From contig JBFWNZ010000127.1 of assembly GCA_050250795.1 (NCBI GenBank), positions 1 through 9,964 of the forward strand: a stretch of 9,964 nucleotides of DNA. Direction: 5' to 3'. The position numbers and the translations under genes were made by a program. Each line of letters begins with the position of its first letter. Position 1 is the first letter of the stretch. The notes under the pieces were generated by a model. That model was not told the DNA's origin. It saw only the letters and a list, made by a program, of their open reading frames with translations, and ran no database searches. The DNA is from JBFWNZ01 sp050250795. GTDB lineage: Bacteria; Pseudomonadota; Alphaproteobacteria; UBA8366. Shown here piece after piece: positions 7,013 to 9,964 of this stretch.

Positions 7013-7038
7013 CCACCCACAATCCCTTATGCTAATGA
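7010..7038 (+). promoter_or_regulatory. Candidate sigma70 promoter of the atpHAG operon
   Basis: A -35 hexamer TTGCCA (7010-7015), a 17-nt spacer and a -10 hexamer TAATGA (7033-7038) preceded by TG at 7030-7031, an extended -10. It lies in one of the few AT-rich patches of the window. Transcription would begin near 7044-7046, giving a leader of about 97 nt before atpH. Fit and position are good, but this is pattern matching only. Confidence 0.55.
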
Positions 7039-7051
7039 CCGCTCGCTTTCA

Positions 7052-7071
7052 CGGTGCCGCAGGGGGCGCCG
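7052..7071 (+). other. Leader stem-loop of the atp operon
   Basis: CGGTGCC (7052-7058) pairs with GGCGCCG (7065-7071) through 7 bp, one of them G-U, around a 6-nt loop. It would form at the extreme 5' end of a transcript from the candidate promoter, where it could stabilise the mRNA. Confidence 0.4.
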
Positions 7072-7087
7072 TTATCTTGAAGAAGCC

Positions 7088-7118
7088 CGGAAAGCCGGCA
7101 TTTTGCCGGTCTTTTCCG
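7088..7118 (+). terminator. Terminator-like hairpin inside the atp leader (possible attenuator, or priA terminator)
   Basis: The core stem is CCGGC (7095-7099) with GCCGG (7105-7109), loop ATTTT, followed by TCTTTT (7110-7115), the layout of a short intrinsic terminator. An alternative longer fold extends the stem outward (7088-7094 with 7111-7118) to 12 bp with two single-base bulges, burying the U-tract. It is 141 nt past the priA stop yet only 11 nt before the atpH Shine-Dalgarno, and downstream of the best promoter, so it either attenuates the atp operon or ends priA readthrough. Confidence 0.5.
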
Positions 7119-7128
7119 ATGTAAATTC

Positions 7129-7134
7129 GGGGGA
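7129..7134 (+). promoter_or_regulatory. Ribosome binding site that fixes the atpH start
   Basis: GGGGGA sits 7 nt before the GTG at 7142, an ideal spacing. It selects this GTG over in-frame upstream codons that would add an unconserved extension through the leader. Confidence 0.75.
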
Positions 7135-7141
7135 TCGATCG

Positions 7142-7698
7142 GTGGCATCCACCGCAGGCGGATCGGGTCTGGCGTCGCGCTATGCGCTGGCGTTGTTCGC
7201 GCTGGCCGACGAACAGAAGAAGCTCGACGCGGTCGCCGAGGATCTCAAGGGGCTGGATGCGATGCTTGCGGGCAGCGATGCCCTGGCGAGGCTGGTCCGC
7301 AGCCCTGTGTTGAGCCGCGCCGATCAGGCGAAGGCGATGGCGGCGCTGCTGGACAGTGCAGGCGCCGATGCTTTGACGCGCAATTTCGTCGGCGTGATCG
7401 CGACAAATCGTCGCCTCGCCGCGTTGCGCCAGATGATCCGGGCCTTCCTCGACGAGCTGGCGCGCCGGCGCGGCGAGGTATCGGCGGATGTGACCTCGGC
7501 CAAGCCGCTGACGGACGGTCAGCAGCGGGCGGTCGAGGAGGCTTTGAACAAGGTGGTGGGCCGCAAGGTGCAGTTGTCGCTTGCGGTCGATCCGTCGCTG
7601 ATCGGCGGGATGGTTGTGAAGGTCGGCAGCCGTATGGTCGACTCTTCCGTGAAAACCCAGCTGCAGCGTTTGAAACTCGCGATGAAAGGGGCAGCTTG

Positions 7699-7699
<1 letters not shown>
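7142..7699 (+). CDS. atpH: ATP synthase F1 subunit delta
   Basis: A 185-residue subunit that forms part of the peripheral stalk and ties the F1 catalytic head to F0 subunit b. The N-terminal helical domain begins GLASRYALALFALADEQ (residues 9-25), the family's hallmark start. The C-terminal domain carries the conserved OSCP-type ending DPSLIGGMVVKVGSRMVDSS (150-169), then KTQLQRLKLAMKG. The length matches alphaproteobacterial delta subunits. The GTG start is chosen from the Shine-Dalgarno GGGGGA and from family length; the frame stays open upstream for about 66 codons, but that stretch is non-conserved leader. The stop overlaps the atpA start by one base (TGATG), so translation is probably coupled. 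Delta being the first gene, with no F0 genes in front, is the alphaproteobacterial arrangement. Confidence 0.95.
7685..7691 (+). promoter_or_regulatory. Ribosome binding site that fixes the atpA start
   Basis: AAAGGGG lies inside the last codons of atpH, 7 nt before ATG 7699. This spacing and the conserved MEIRAAEIS start favour that ATG over the TTG three bases upstream. Confidence 0.7.
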
Positions 7700-9228
<1,529 letters not shown>

Positions 9229-9262
9229 TCGGTACGGGCGAAGCGAGGAACGGGAACGACGC

Positions 9263-9964
9263 ATGGCCAGCCTGAAGGACCTGCGCAGCCGGATCACGAG
9301 CGTCAAATCGACGCAACGGATCACGTCGGCGATGAAGATGGTGGCGGCCGCAAAGCTGCGGCGCGCCCAGGAAATGGCTGTGGCCGCGCGGCCCTATGCC
9401 CAGCGGATGGAGCGGATGCTCGGATCGCTGGCGGCCGGCACCGTCGGCGGCGGCCCGGCCCTGCTGGCCGGGACGGGGCGGGACGCCGTGCACCTTCTGG
9501 TGTTGATGACGACCGACCGGGGCCTGTGCGGCAGCTTCAACGCGCAGCTGATGCGCGGCGCCCGTACGCGTATCCGCCAGATGCAGGCCGAAGGCAAGCA
9601 GGTCAAGCTGTTCATCATCGGCCGCAAGGGCGTTGTGATCGCGCGACGCGAATTTCCCGAGCTTATCGTCGGGTCGATGGAAGAGGTGATCAAGCCGGCG
9701 CCGGTCTTCAGCCGCGCCGCCGATCTCGCCGCCACGCTGCGGCAGATGTTCGCGAACGGCGAGTTCGACACCTGTACGCTCGTCTTCAACCGCTTCCTGT
9801 CGGCGCTGACGCAGGAAGTGACCTTCCTGCAGCTGATTCCGTTCAAAGTCGCGGCCCCGACGGGCACGCCGCCGGCTGCGCCGACCCCCGCGGGATCGCC
9901 GCAGGCGGTCTATGAGTACGAGCCGGAGGAAGAGGAAATCCTCGCCGATTTGCTGCCGCGCAAT
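9263..9964 (+). CDS. atpG: ATP synthase F1 subunit gamma, 3' end outside the window
   Basis: The first 234 residues of the central rotor shaft that turns inside the alpha3-beta3 ring. There is no stop before the window end, and roughly 55-60 residues are missing judging from the family length of about 290. The N-terminal rotor helix is visible (MASLKDLRSRITSVKSTQRITSAMKMVAAAKLRRAQ, read in pieces across residues 1-36). So is the conserved TTDRGLCGSFN (83-93), then the Rossmann-like globular domain to about residue 195. A Pro/Ala-rich linker (about 196-214) precedes the acidic YEYEPEEEEILADLLPRN at the cut, where the C-terminal rotor helix begins. The ATG is 34 nt after atpA; the spacer has AGGA at 9246-9249 and only a loose Shine-Dalgarno. 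The beta and epsilon genes (atpD, atpC) are expected next. Confidence 0.96.
   Translation, partial: MASLKDLRSRITSVKSTQRITSAMKMVAAAKLRRAQEMAVAARPYAQRMERMLGSLAAGTVGGGPALLAGTGRDAVHLLVLMTTDRGLCGSFNAQLMRGARTRIRQMQAEGKQVKLFIIGRKGVVIARREFPELIVGSMEEVIKPAPVFSRAADLAATLRQMFANGEFDTCTLVFNRFLSALTQEVTFLQLIPFKVAAPTGTPPAAPTPAGSPQAVYEYEPEEEEILADLLPRN

Noticed and set aside
4767..7022. A 751-codon open frame antisense to priA, longer than priA itself
   Set aside because: It is in the register where antisense stops arise only from sense codons TTA, CTA and TCA, which are very rare in this GC-rich genome. The translation is a low-complexity Arg/Gln/Pro mix with no domain, while the sense strand encodes complete PriA.
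7103..7127. An alternative atp promoter (TTGCCG with TAAATT) at the end of the leader
   Set aside because: The spacer is only 13 nt, and transcription would start at the ribosome binding site itself. The 7010-7038 candidate fits far better.
6944..7141. In-frame 5' extension of atpH back to a TTG inside the priA stop region
   Set aside because: It would add 66 residues not seen in delta subunits and run through hairpins and the promoter. GTG 7142 has a good Shine-Dalgarno and gives the family length.
7696..7698. TTG as the atpA start
   Set aside because: The ATG directly after it has the better Shine-Dalgarno spacing and gives the conserved MEIRAAEIS N-terminus.

Overview
The window is GC-rich, gene-dense bacterial chromosome of ordinary housekeeping type. 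Gene content and order point to an alphaproteobacterium, most likely of the Rhodospirillales type. An F1 ATP synthase operon begins directly with the delta subunit (atpH-atpA-atpG, with no F0 genes in front of it), which is the usual alphaproteobacterial split of F0 and F1 genes. The protein sequences, for example the AtpA N-terminus, also read as alphaproteobacterial. This placement is inference from recalled families; no search was run.

Layout: (1) 1-2167, plus strand: the 3' end of a dihydrolipoyl dehydrogenase gene (E3 of a 2-oxo acid dehydrogenase complex), a small two-helix membrane protein that overlaps its end, and a 12-helix MFS transporter 6 nt further on. (2) 2168-2324: a 157-nt convergent gap with a strong intrinsic terminator facing the minus-strand operon and a second stem-loop. 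(3) 2325-4681, minus strand: a tight operon read leftward, a small transaldolase, then a DUF484 protein, then the tyrosine recombinase XerC, with gaps of 11 and 9 nt. (4) 4682-4736: a 55-nt divergent spacer. (5) 4737-6947, plus strand: PriA, the replication-restart helicase. (6) 6948-7141: a 194-nt leader with a candidate sigma70 promoter, a 12-bp palindrome overlapping its -35 box, and stem-loops, one of which looks like an intrinsic terminator or attenuator just upstream of the atpH ribosome binding site. (7) 7142-9964, plus strand: atpH, atpA and a 3'-truncated atpG.

Functionally the genes cover central carbon and energy metabolism (E3, transaldolase, F1 ATPase) and chromosome maintenance (XerC resolves chromosome dimers, PriA restarts stalled forks). 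DUF484 next to xerC matches a pairing also found in Escherichia coli (yigA-xerC). I see no mobile element, CRISPR array, tRNA, rRNA, toxin-antitoxin pair or defence system, and no clearly new biological system. The most interesting parts are the non-coding ones: the structured atp leader and the structured 3' end of the xerC operon.
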